Shown piece by piece: positions 1 to 4,703 of a stretch of DNA of 9,958 nucleotides. The position numbers and the translations under genes were made by a program. The DNA is from Prevotella sp. UBA2739 (lineage in GTDB: Bacteria; Bacteroidota; Bacteroidia; Bacteroidales; Bacteroidaceae). Under the pieces are notes generated by a model. The model had not been told where the DNA came from, did not search any database, and saw only the letters and a list, made by a program, of their open reading frames with translations. Each line of letters begins with the position of its first letter. Positions within the stretch are counted from its first letter, which is position 1. The stretch is taken from contig DEJV01000067.1 in assembly GCA_002353525.1 (NCBI GenBank), positions 1 through 9,958 on the forward strand, written 5' to 3'.

Positions 1-1
1 C

Positions 2-111
2 AGTGCTGAGTTAGCTTGCAATTAAGGCTTAATTAAAAGCTAATTAAGGCTGAGTTAGCGTGCAATTAAGGCTGAGTTAGAGTCTAATTAAGGCTGAATT
101 AGAATGTAAGG
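2..111. repeat. 22-bp tandem repeat array, AT-rich, about 4.5-5 units
   Basis: Five consecutive units keep an exact 22-bp register (unit starts at 5, 27, 49, 71 and 93). The last unit decays into the start of the following gene and the first touches the window edge, so the array may extend further left. Each unit has four blocks: A(G/A)TTAG, a variable 3-bp centre (CTT, AAG, CGT, AGT, AAT), (C/G)(T/C)AATT, and a conserved AAGGCTG. Some 6-bp blocks form dyads, for example CTAATT at 84-89 with AATTAG at 97-102, and CTTAATTA at 28-35 with TAATTAAG at 41-48. The units carry stop codons in all three forward frames, so the array is not translated on the plus strand. Function is unknown; it could be a regulatory site array or simply a tandem expansion. 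Confidence 0.85.
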
Positions 112-785
112 TGAAGGCTTATGGTGGCAGATACGGTGCCGGCATCGGCGGTGCCCAGAATGGTAACGGCGGCGAGGTATATATTTACGGCGGCAACATC
201 TATGCCGGTGGTGGCGAGGATGCTGCTGGCATTGGCAGCGGCGAGAACAAAAGCGAGAATAGCATCAACGGCGGCACAGTGATGATCTATGGCGGCAGTG
301 TATTTGCCGACGGTCGTGGATGGGGTGCCGGTATTGGTGCCGGCGAGGATGCCGAAGGTGCCAATGTGAAAGTGTACGGTGGCCTCGTAGAGGCTCGTGC
401 CGGTGGCTGCGTAGCCGTAAAGAACGGCGGTGCCTTTGGCAGCATGGCCGGCGAGAATCACCTTGGCACACTGACAATTAGCGACGCTATGACGGTCTTT
501 GCCGGTTCTACTCCACAAGACATCGAGCGCGAATTTCCTGGCGGCGAGCGTGTAAAAGCCTGTTACAACCATCCCTACACTCGCATCGAAGTGCGTGCTG
601 CCGCTGCCAAGGGAATGACATTCTTCGACGAGAATGAGACTACAGGCATCAGTAAGATGGAGGACGTGAAGAGCCTTGAGCCGAAAGCAGAAGTATGGTA
701 CTCGCTGAACGGTGCCCGACTGACCGAGAAGCCCACCACACCTGGAATCTATATCTGCAACGGCAAGAAGATTGCGATAAGATAA
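111..785 (+). CDS. Glycine-rich repeat surface/secreted protein, N-terminus apparently missing
   Basis: The first ~100 residues hold about three repeats of the pattern GAGIGG...GG-V-IYGG-(I/V)-A-GG (for example YGAGIGG near residue 8, AAGIGS near 38, WGAGIGA near 71). This pattern occurs in Bacteroidota cell-surface proteins often labelled carbohydrate-binding domain proteins; the sugar-binding role is an annotation habit and cannot be shown here. The C-terminus (YSLNGARL...GIYICNGKKIAIR) resembles a short tail frequent on Prevotella exported proteins, possibly a sorting or attachment signal. The only in-frame start near the left end is GTG at 111. There is no signal peptide and no visible ribosome binding site. 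Codons 81-110 are open in the same frame, and the junction VKAYGG looks like the interior of a repeat unit, so the coding sequence probably once continued upstream. The 22-bp array with stops in all frames now occupies that position. It may be a pseudogene fragment, a phase-variable gene or a short translated product. Confidence 0.65.
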   Translation: MKAYGGRYGAGIGGAQNGNGGEVYIYGGNIYAGGGEDAAGIGSGENKSENSINGGTVMIYGGSVFADGRGWGAGIGAGEDAEGANVKVYGGLVEARAGGCVAVKNGGAFGSMAGENHLGTLTISDAMTVFAGSTPQDIEREFPGGERVKACYNHPYTRIEVRAAAAKGMTFFDENETTGISKMEDVKSLEPKAEVWYSLNGARLTEKPTTPGIYICNGKKIAIR

Positions 786-805
786 ATAATACTTCTTTCT
801 TGCTT

Positions 806-888
806 CGGAAGCCACAAAGAAATGGCCTGAAAGATTTTTAACGCATAATCATTTAAGTTTCGGAAACCTCAAAGAGTCGGCCTGAAAG
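806..888. repeat. Diverged direct repeat leading into the inverted-repeat element
   Basis: Positions 806-833 and 861-888 align over 28 bp with 5 mismatches, both beginning CGGAA and ending GGCCTGAAAG. The second copy contains the outer end of the left arm of the large inverted repeat at 871-1074, so the first copy looks like a partial, decayed duplicate of that arm. Confidence 0.6.
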
Positions 889-1074
889 GCCAAAGAGCCC
901 ATAGTCCAGGGCAACACCCTGGGTAAACCAAGCCCTCATCCTTCGCCCTGAAAGGGCAAAAGCATTATAATAGAAAGAAGGCTTTTGCCCCGATGGGGCG
1001 TTCTTCCTTTGCAACTTTATACCCAGGGTGTTGCCCTGGGCTATGGGCTCTTTGGCCTTTCAGGCCGACTCTTT
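871..1074. repeat. 204-bp near-perfect inverted repeat with nested hairpins (MITE/REP-like)
   Basis: The left arm (871-925) and right arm (1020-1074) are reverse complements over 55 bp with one mismatch, separated by 94 bp. Each arm holds smaller palindromes: GGCCTGAAAGGCC (879-891) and CCAGGGCAACACCCTGG (906-922). The centre carries GCCCTGAAAGGGC (945-957) and GCCCCGATGGGGC (987-999), and GGCAAAAGC (955-963) pairs with GCTTTTGCC (981-989). The whole can fold into a long cruciform or RNA stem. Short translated stretches such as LYTQGVALGY read from the right arm look like the spurious peptides often predicted from a dispersed Bacteroidota repeat; I recall this rather than having checked it. 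There is no transposase. It could be a non-autonomous mobile element, a RAYT-type REP element or a large bidirectional terminator. Confidence 0.85.
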
Positions 1075-1165
1075 GTAGCTCCCATATTCACATCACGATA
1101 TTTGCAGGAAAAGCAGCAAGGCATCATGACCACCATCACATACCGTCTATTCGCATCCGCACACG

Positions 1166-1194
1166 AAAAAGCCCCGGCACAAATATGCCGAGGC
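1166..1194 (-). terminator. Rho-independent terminator on the minus strand
   Basis: GCCCCGGCA (1171-1179) pairs with TGCCGAGGC (1186-1194), 8 of 9 positions, around a 6-nt loop. On the minus strand the stem is followed at once by five T residues (1170-1166). It would end transcripts coming from the possible small gene at 1261-1416 or readthrough from the epimerase/PAP2 unit. Confidence 0.6.
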
Positions 1195-1260
1195 CTTCAG
1201 TGTTATTTCTATATAGAAGATAGCCATTATATCCGCACCAATATGGGAGAGAAATCCCTG

Positions 1261-1416
1261 TCACCTTCTCCTTGTGTATCCAGGGTAATGGATGTCACCG
1301 TGGAAATGTTTAAAATCTTTCTCAAAATCCGAAAGATACTCGTCAGGCGTATTGTCAATCCGATTTCCCCAACGACAAAGCCTGTATAGAAGATATATAG
1401 TTAATAGTGTCATCAT
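1261..1416 (-). CDS. Possible small protein, 51 aa (unrecognised)
   Basis: This minus-strand ORF begins with tandem ATG codons (1416 and 1413) and ends with TGA. A short hydrophobic start (MMTLLTIYLLYRL) is followed by a polar, charged body (NTPDEYLSDFEKDFKHFHG) and a basic C-terminus. A minus-strand terminator lies about 67 bp downstream and the palindrome array lies directly upstream, which fits a small independent unit. I do not recognise the family. There is no convincing -7 element or Shine-Dalgarno site. An adjacent frame just upstream also reads in a protein-like way (IYIKEWAYDDTINYISS), so this may instead be the tail of a frameshifted gene remnant. A plus-strand ORF overlaps the same bases but looks less protein-like. 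Confidence 0.3.
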   Translation of the reverse strand: MMTLLTIYLLYRLCRWGNRIDNTPDEYLSDFEKDFKHFHGDIHYPGYTRRR

Positions 1417-1443
1417 AAGCCCATTCTTTTATATATATTGTGA

Positions 1444-1602
1444 TACCAATATTTGGTATCGTGCGTACCAATGATTGGTAGCCTCACTACCAATGCTTGG
1501 TAGCCTGCCTACCAACGCTTGGTAGCATGAGTACCAAAGCTTGGTAGCGTGAGTACCAAAGCTTGGTACTGGCAGTACCAAAAATAGGTAGTGATTTTGG
1601 TA
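1444..1602. repeat. 22-bp tandem array of TACCAA-nnn-TTGGTA palindromes (7 units)
   Basis: Palindromes start at 1444, 1466, 1488, 1510, 1532, 1554 and 1576, exactly 22 bp apart. The first six keep both 6-bp arms intact; the seventh (1576-1590) has one altered arm. The 3-bp centres vary (TAT, TGA, TGC, CGC, AGC, AGC, AAA). The 7-bp spacers vary around GCnTGnG. The last unit can instead pair TACCAAAA (1576-1583) with TTTTGGTA (1595-1602). Each unit can form a hairpin in RNA, and the TTGGTA-7-TACCAA register allows an alternative set. It lies just downstream of the PAP2 gene stop, in the 3' region of that transcript and upstream of the possible small ORF. Repeat and spacer are too short for CRISPR. 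Possible roles are a protein-binding array, a transcript 3' structure or a slipped-strand expansion. Confidence 0.92.
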
Positions 1603-1620
1603 CTGATAAATACTTGGCTT

Positions 1621-2577
1621 TCAGGCTGTTGGGAATTTGCGGCTCATCCACCAAAACAGATAGTAGAAGGCGATGCCCGTGAAGAATCCGGCTATGGCAT
1701 CGATGACATAATGAGCCTGGATGTAGACTGTTGAGACACACAACAGCAGGAAGAATGGCAGCAACGCGAACGTGAGACGGCTGCTGCGGGTATGCATCGA
1801 GAGTAGCATGAGCACGGTGCTGATGCCGACATGCGAGCTGGGGAAGGCTGCCGTGGGACGCTCGCCGGCCTCATGGGCATGCTCAACGAGGTGATAGAAC
1901 AGTCCGTCGGTCCAGCCTGGACTGGTGAGCCGTTCGCTATGGTGCATGAAATAGTCGCCCACGTCGGGGAAGATGCCTCGTGCCACCTGGTCAAGACCAA
2001 TGGCTCCGTAGTAGTATTGCGGGCCGGTGACGGGCAGGAAGACGAAGATGACGTAGTAGAGCATGAACGAGGCCAGCACTACCCACGAGGCACGTGCCAG
2101 CTCCTTGGGGCGACAGAAGAAATAGTAGGCCAGCACCACAAGCATCATGGGGAAATAACTGGCGTAGCCCAAGTCCATCAATTCGCTGAAGACGGGATGG
2201 CTGACGGCCTGTGAGAAGAGCAGGGCAGGCTGACAACCAAAGAGTTGTTGCTCCCAGGTGGCAAAGAGATGGTCGAGATTGGGGAAGATGCGGTTCAGCT
2301 CGTAGGTGTCGGGATACCACCATGAGAGCAGCGACATCTGTCCCACAACGCGCAGAAACATCGTGACACGACAGGGAAAGAGCCGGTAGACCACCCACAA
2401 GGCGACCGTCATGGCCACGAAATGGAATCGCCCCCATAGCATCGACACGGGATTGACAAGCTTGGTCCAGGTGAAGAGAATGACCACAAGCGTCAGCAGC
2501 ATATAAGCCATGACCGCCCATTCGAAGGCATACAGCCCCCGATGCGGATTCTTCTCTATGGCAAACAGCTTCTTCAT
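1621..2577 (-). CDS. PAP2-superfamily membrane protein, AUR1/inositol-phosphorylceramide-synthase-like
   Basis: This 318-residue polytopic membrane protein has hydrophobic segments near residues 20-38, 52-66, 140-155, 163-182, 250-262, 267-284 and 292-310. PAP2 motifs are present: RP (240-241), FPSSHV (245-250, catalytic His249) and STVYIQAHYVID (282-293, His289 and Asp293). Classical PAP2 phosphatases have SR at the start of the third motif; here it is ST, and an upstream PVTGP block (182-186) is present. Both features fit the PAP2_3/AUR1 branch, which includes phosphatidylinositol:ceramide phosphotransferases as well as lipid phosphatases. The likely role is phosphoester hydrolysis or transfer on a membrane lipid; the substrate is unknown. 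The ATG at 2577 was chosen over an in-frame TTG at 2601 because GGAG sits 5 nt upstream. It lies 50 bp after the epimerase gene on the same strand and is probably co-transcribed with it. Confidence 0.85.
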   Translation of the reverse strand: MKKLFAIEKNPHRGLYAFEWAVMAYMLLTLVVILFTWTKLVNPVSMLWGRFHFVAMTVALWVVYRLFPCRVTMFLRVVGQMSLLSWWYPDTYELNRIFPNLDHLFATWEQQLFGCQPALLFSQAVSHPVFSELMDLGYASYFPMMLVVLAYYFFCRPKELARASWVVLASFMLYYVIFVFLPVTGPQYYYGAIGLDQVARGIFPDVGDYFMHHSERLTSPGWTDGLFYHLVEHAHEAGERPTAAFPSSHVGISTVLMLLSMHTRSSRLTFALLPFFLLLCVSTVYIQAHYVIDAIAGFFTGIAFYYLFWWMSRKFPTA

Positions 2578-2582
2578 CAATT

Positions 2583-2586
2583 CTCC
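2583..2586 (-). promoter_or_regulatory. Shine-Dalgarno GGAG deciding the PAP2 gene start
   Basis: GGAG on the minus strand lies 5 nt before ATG 2577, within AAGGATGGAG. Clear Shine-Dalgarno sites are rare in this window, so it is useful evidence for the shorter start over the TTG eight codons upstream. Confidence 0.6.
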
Positions 2587-2593
2587 ATCCTTA

Positions 2594-2627
2594 ATTATCA
2601 ATTGTCAATTATCAATTATCAATTACC
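2594..2627. repeat. Heptamer tandem repeat (ATTATCA, ~4.9 copies)
   Basis: Four full 7-bp copies (ATTATCA, ATTGTCA, ATTATCA, ATTATCA) and a partial fifth fill most of the 50-bp gap between the epimerase stop and the PAP2 start. The array ends directly against the epimerase stop codon. Copy number is likely to vary between strains, which would change the intercistronic spacing. Confidence 0.75.
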
Positions 2628-3788
2628 TTAAATCCATCCGTGCTCCTTGTACCAGGCGATGGTCTCCTTCACGCCCTGTTCCAGCTGATAGTGGGGCTGA
2701 TAGCCCAGTTCATCGATAGCAGGCTGGATGTCGCAGCGCCAGTTGCGTTGTTTCAGTATGTGATACTTATCGTTGTTCAGTGCTGAAATCTTGCCCGTCA
2801 GTCGTCCGATGTGCTCGCCACAGAAGGTCACCACGCGCAACAGCCACACCGGGGCGGTGATGCGTATCCACCAGGGAGAGCCCAGCTCGCGCCGGATAAG
2901 GTTGCTGAAGGTGCTGCTCTGATACACGCATCCGTCGCTGAGGAAGTATTTCCGGCCAGTCTTGCCATGGTCGAGCGCCAGGAATACGGCCTGCACCACA
3001 TCCTTCACATAGACGAAGGTGATGTCCTGCCGGCGGAATCCCACAGCGAAGTCGCTGTGCGCCTTGATGCTTTTGGCCATAAGAAAATAGTCTTTCTCGC
3101 GCGGTCCGTAAACACCCGTGGGGCGAAGGATGACGTAAGGGAAAGTTTCCAAGTGAGAAGTGAGAGGTGACAAGTGAGAAGTGTGATTACCATTCGAGCT
3201 GGCGTCATTGCCTTGAGAGGCTTCCAAGTGAGAAGTGAGATTACCATTCGAGCTGCCATCACAGCCTTGAGAGTAATCACACTTCTCACTTCTCACTTGT
3301 AACTTGTCACTTGCATTCACTTGCTCAAGGAACTGCTCAGCCAGCAACTTGCTCTGCCCGTAGGCCGTGTTGGGCTGCGGGGTGTCGCTCTCGCGTATTT
3401 CCTCGTAGGGCTGTTGTTCGCGGATAGCGCCGAAGATGCTGAGCGAACTGAGATAGACAAAGCGCTTGAGGGGCATCTGCAGGGCAATGAGCGCGCGCAC
3501 CAGATGCTGGGTTCCCTCGGTGTTGGTGCGGAAAAAGTCCTGCTTGTCGAGACATTTCGTCACGCCGGCGGCATGCACCACATAGTCGAACACGTGGTCA
3601 CGCAACTGCTCCTCCAGCCGCTGTTGCGACCGGAAGTCGAGCTCGATGAAGTTGATGCGGCTGTCCTGCAACCACTCGCGCGAGCTGCTTTTCCTCACTG
3701 CCGCCCACACTTCCATTCCTCTTTGCAGCGCCTCCTCGACGATAAACGAGCCGATGAATCCGCTGGCACCTGTCACTAATATCTTCAT
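2628..3788 (-). CDS. NAD-dependent epimerase/dehydratase (extended SDR) with in-frame repeat insert
   Basis: This 386-residue extended short-chain dehydrogenase begins with the Rossmann nucleotide-binding motif TGASGFIG (residues 6-13). It has the catalytic set Ser114/Ser115 in YLSSLS and Tyr143-x3-Lys147 in YGQSK, then the conserved LRPTGVYGP strand-turn at 221-229. The C-terminal region resembles the 3-beta-hydroxysteroid dehydrogenase/dihydroflavonol-reductase-like group; the substrate is not identifiable. Residues about 160-214, rich in Ser, Asn, Gly, His and Thr, do not belong to the fold. They are encoded by the palindromic repeat element at 3147-3311 and fall in a surface position between the YxxxK helix and the next strand. 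The start at 3788 is fixed by the Rossmann motif and by a -7 box just upstream; 58 more in-frame codons upstream are not part of the protein. The PAP2 gene follows on the same strand, suggesting shared lipid or envelope metabolism. Confidence 0.9.
   Translation of the reverse strand: MKILVTGASGFIGSFIVEEALQRGMEVWAAVRKSSSREWLQDSRINFIELDFRSQQRLEEQLRDHVFDYVVHAAGVTKCLDKQDFFRTNTEGTQHLVRALIALQMPLKRFVYLSSLSIFGAIREQQPYEEIRESDTPQPNTAYGQSKLLAEQFLEQVNASDKLQVRSEKCDYSQGCDGSSNGNLTSHLEASQGNDASSNGNHTSHLSPLTSHLETFPYVILRPTGVYGPREKDYFLMAKSIKAHSDFAVGFRRQDITFVYVKDVVQAVFLALDHGKTGRKYFLSDGCVYQSSTFSNLIRRELGSPWWIRITAPVWLLRVVTFCGEHIGRLTGKISALNNDKYHILKQRNWRCDIQPAIDELGYQPHYQLEQGVKETIAWYKEHGWI
3147..3311. repeat. Palindromic repeat element inside the epimerase gene (two cores, 54-bp tandem)
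   Basis: The flanks consist of AAGTGAGAAGTGAG-type repeats on the left and their complement (CACTTCTCACTTCTCAC) on the right. Between them are two copies of a core with a 54-bp period (3181-3219 and 3235-3282), each starting GTGnGATTACCATTCGAGCTG and ending GCCTTGAGAG. The second copy closes with TAATCACAC, the inverse of GTGTGATTA. The length is 165 bp, or 55 codons, so the host reading frame is kept, and the 54-bp period equals 18 codons. A second element of the same type at 9207-9310 shares the core (38 of 48 positions, 3235-3282 against 9236-9283). Confidence 0.88.
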
Positions 3789-3796
3789 TTCGTTTG

Positions 3797-3804
3797 CAAA
3801 GGTA
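3797..3804 (-). promoter_or_regulatory. Bacteroidota -7 promoter element for the epimerase operon
   Basis: The minus strand reads TACCTTTG, a perfect TAnnTTTG. Only 8 nt separate it from the ATG at 3788, so the transcript would be leaderless or nearly so. No good TTTG -33 element is seen at the usual distance. Confidence 0.6.
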
Positions 3805-3917
3805 GTGAAAAAAACGAACTTTCGGATAAAAAAGCACAGATTATTCTGTTTTGCCCGCAGCCCGGGCCACCGCTCAAAACGACATCGCGCCACATGAGAC
3901 CGCCAGGGAAAAGGCCG

Positions 3918-3930
3918 AACGGCAGCCGTT
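3918..3930. other. 13-bp perfect palindrome in the divergent intergenic region
   Basis: AACGGC-A-GCCGTT lies between the divergent epimerase and higB promoters. It could be an operator or chance; the rest of 3805-3950 shows nothing recognisable. Confidence 0.3.
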
Positions 3931-3955
3931 AACGATTTAAAAAAAACGAAGAATA

Positions 3956-3987
3956 TTTGCAATTTTCGAATTATTTATTTATATTTG
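3956..3987 (+). promoter_or_regulatory. Promoter of the higBA operon
   Basis: TTTG (3956-3959) is followed after 20 bp by TATATTTG (3980-3987), matching the Bacteroidota housekeeping pattern TTTG-N19-21-TAnnTTTG. The expected transcript start near 3991 leaves a leader of only about 12 nt before ATG 4003. Confidence 0.7.
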
Positions 3988-3993
3988 CGAAAA
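3963..3993. promoter_or_regulatory. Candidate HigA operator overlapping the higBA promoter
   Basis: The inverted repeat TTTTCG (3963-3968) and CGAAAA (3988-3993) brackets the -7 box. ATATTTGC also occurs twice, at 3953-3960 and 3981-3988. HigA antitoxins typically repress their own promoter by binding a dyad there, so this is the natural candidate; the assignment is inference. Confidence 0.35.
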
Positions 3994-4002
3994 ATATGAA
4001 GA

Positions 4003-4299
4003 ATGAGAATCATTGCAAAAAGCACTCTAATAGCGTACTATACGAAAAACCCGCAGGCCAAAACAGCACTTGAGGAATGGTACAACAAGACGCGCGAGGC
4101 CGAATGGAAGACATTTGCTGACATAAAAAAGACTTTCAACACCGTCTCTATTGTGGGCAACCAGCATTATGTCTTCAACATTAAAGGCAACGACTACCGA
4201 CTGGTGGTGGTCATACAGTTTACCCCACAACGTGTTTACATCCGGTTTGTAGGTACCCATTTGGAATACGACAAGATTAAAGACATTCAAAACATCTAG
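4003..4299 (+). CDS. higB: HigB-family type II toxin
   Basis: This 98-residue protein matches the HigB-like toxin family in length and motifs. It has YVFNIKGNDYRLVV at residues 56-69 (Lys61 and Arg66 as likely RNA-contact residues) and FVGTHLEYDKI at 82-92, including His86. HigB toxins are RelE-fold endoribonucleases that cut translated mRNA on the ribosome. The antitoxin gene follows after 3 bp, in the toxin-first order typical of higBA. The start is set by the promoter and by the family N-terminus MRIIAKSTL. Confidence 0.9.
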   Translation: MRIIAKSTLIAYYTKNPQAKTALEEWYNKTREAEWKTFADIKKTFNTVSIVGNQHYVFNIKGNDYRLVVVIQFTPQRVYIRFVGTHLEYDKIKDIQNI

Positions 4300-4302
4300 G
4301 CT

Positions 4303-4668
4303 ATGGCACAAATAAAAAGCGAAGCGGCTTATAAAGCGGCTCTCAAGCGAATAGACGAACTACTACCGCTGGTGAATGACGAAACGCCAACGGACGACAG
4401 AAACTATTTGGAATTAGACATGATATCCGACATGGTGGAAGAATATGAGGAGGTGCACTACCCCATAGCCAAACCATCCATGATAGATGTCATTAAACTG
4501 AGAATGTATGAAATGGGACTGACCCAGAAGAAACTGTCAGAACTATTGAATATTAACGCATCTACCGTCAGTGAGTTGCTGGCAGGTAAAAGAGAACCAA
4601 CACTGAAAACGGCACGCGAGATTAGCAGAAAACTGAACATCGATGCCAGCGTGGTGCTGGGTGTATAA
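4303..4668 (+). CDS. higA: HigA-family antitoxin, XRE-type HTH
   Basis: This 121-residue protein has an N-terminal helical, acidic half (about 1-58) and a C-terminal XRE helix-turn-helix (about 62-116). The HTH core is LTQKKLSELLNINASTVSELL, followed by AGKREPTLKTAREISRKL. HigA antitoxins neutralise HigB by direct binding and repress the operon promoter; the HTH here supports that dual role. The start ATG lies 3 bp after the toxin stop, consistent with translational coupling. The C-terminus ends soon after the HTH with no extra domain. The stop is 35 bp before rnr. Confidence 0.92.
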   Translation: MAQIKSEAAYKAALKRIDELLPLVNDETPTDDRNYLELDMISDMVEEYEEVHYPIAKPSMIDVIKLRMYEMGLTQKKLSELLNINASTVSELLAGKREPTLKTAREISRKLNIDASVVLGV

Positions 4669-4703
4669 ATTATACTTGAAAAACGAAAAAAATCTACACA
4701 ACT

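Noticed and set aside
99..815. Minus-strand ORF of 238 residues opposite the glycine-rich gene
   Set aside because: It mirrors the repetitive GC-rich codons of the plus-strand gene; the plus frame carries recognisable GAGIGG repeats and a known tail, the minus frame nothing.
1207..1218. 12-bp perfect palindrome TTCTATATAGAA
   Set aside because: Short, AT-rich and isolated; not distinguishable from chance.
985..1389. Plus-strand ORF of 134 residues
   Set aside because: Its first part is the right arm of the inverted repeat and its remainder crosses a terminator and low-quality sequence; no protein-like features.
1444..1602. CRISPR array
   Set aside because: The 15-bp repeat and 7-bp spacers are far too short, spacers resemble each other, and no cas gene is present.
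1444..1602. Plasmid-type replication iterons
   Set aside because: 22-bp direct repeats fit iteron size, but there is no replication initiator gene, no DnaA box cluster seen, and the context is chromosomal housekeeping genes.
3789..3962. N-terminal extension of the epimerase by 58 codons
   Set aside because: The Rossmann motif begins right after Met at 3788, and the extension would cross the -7 box and read through promoter DNA.
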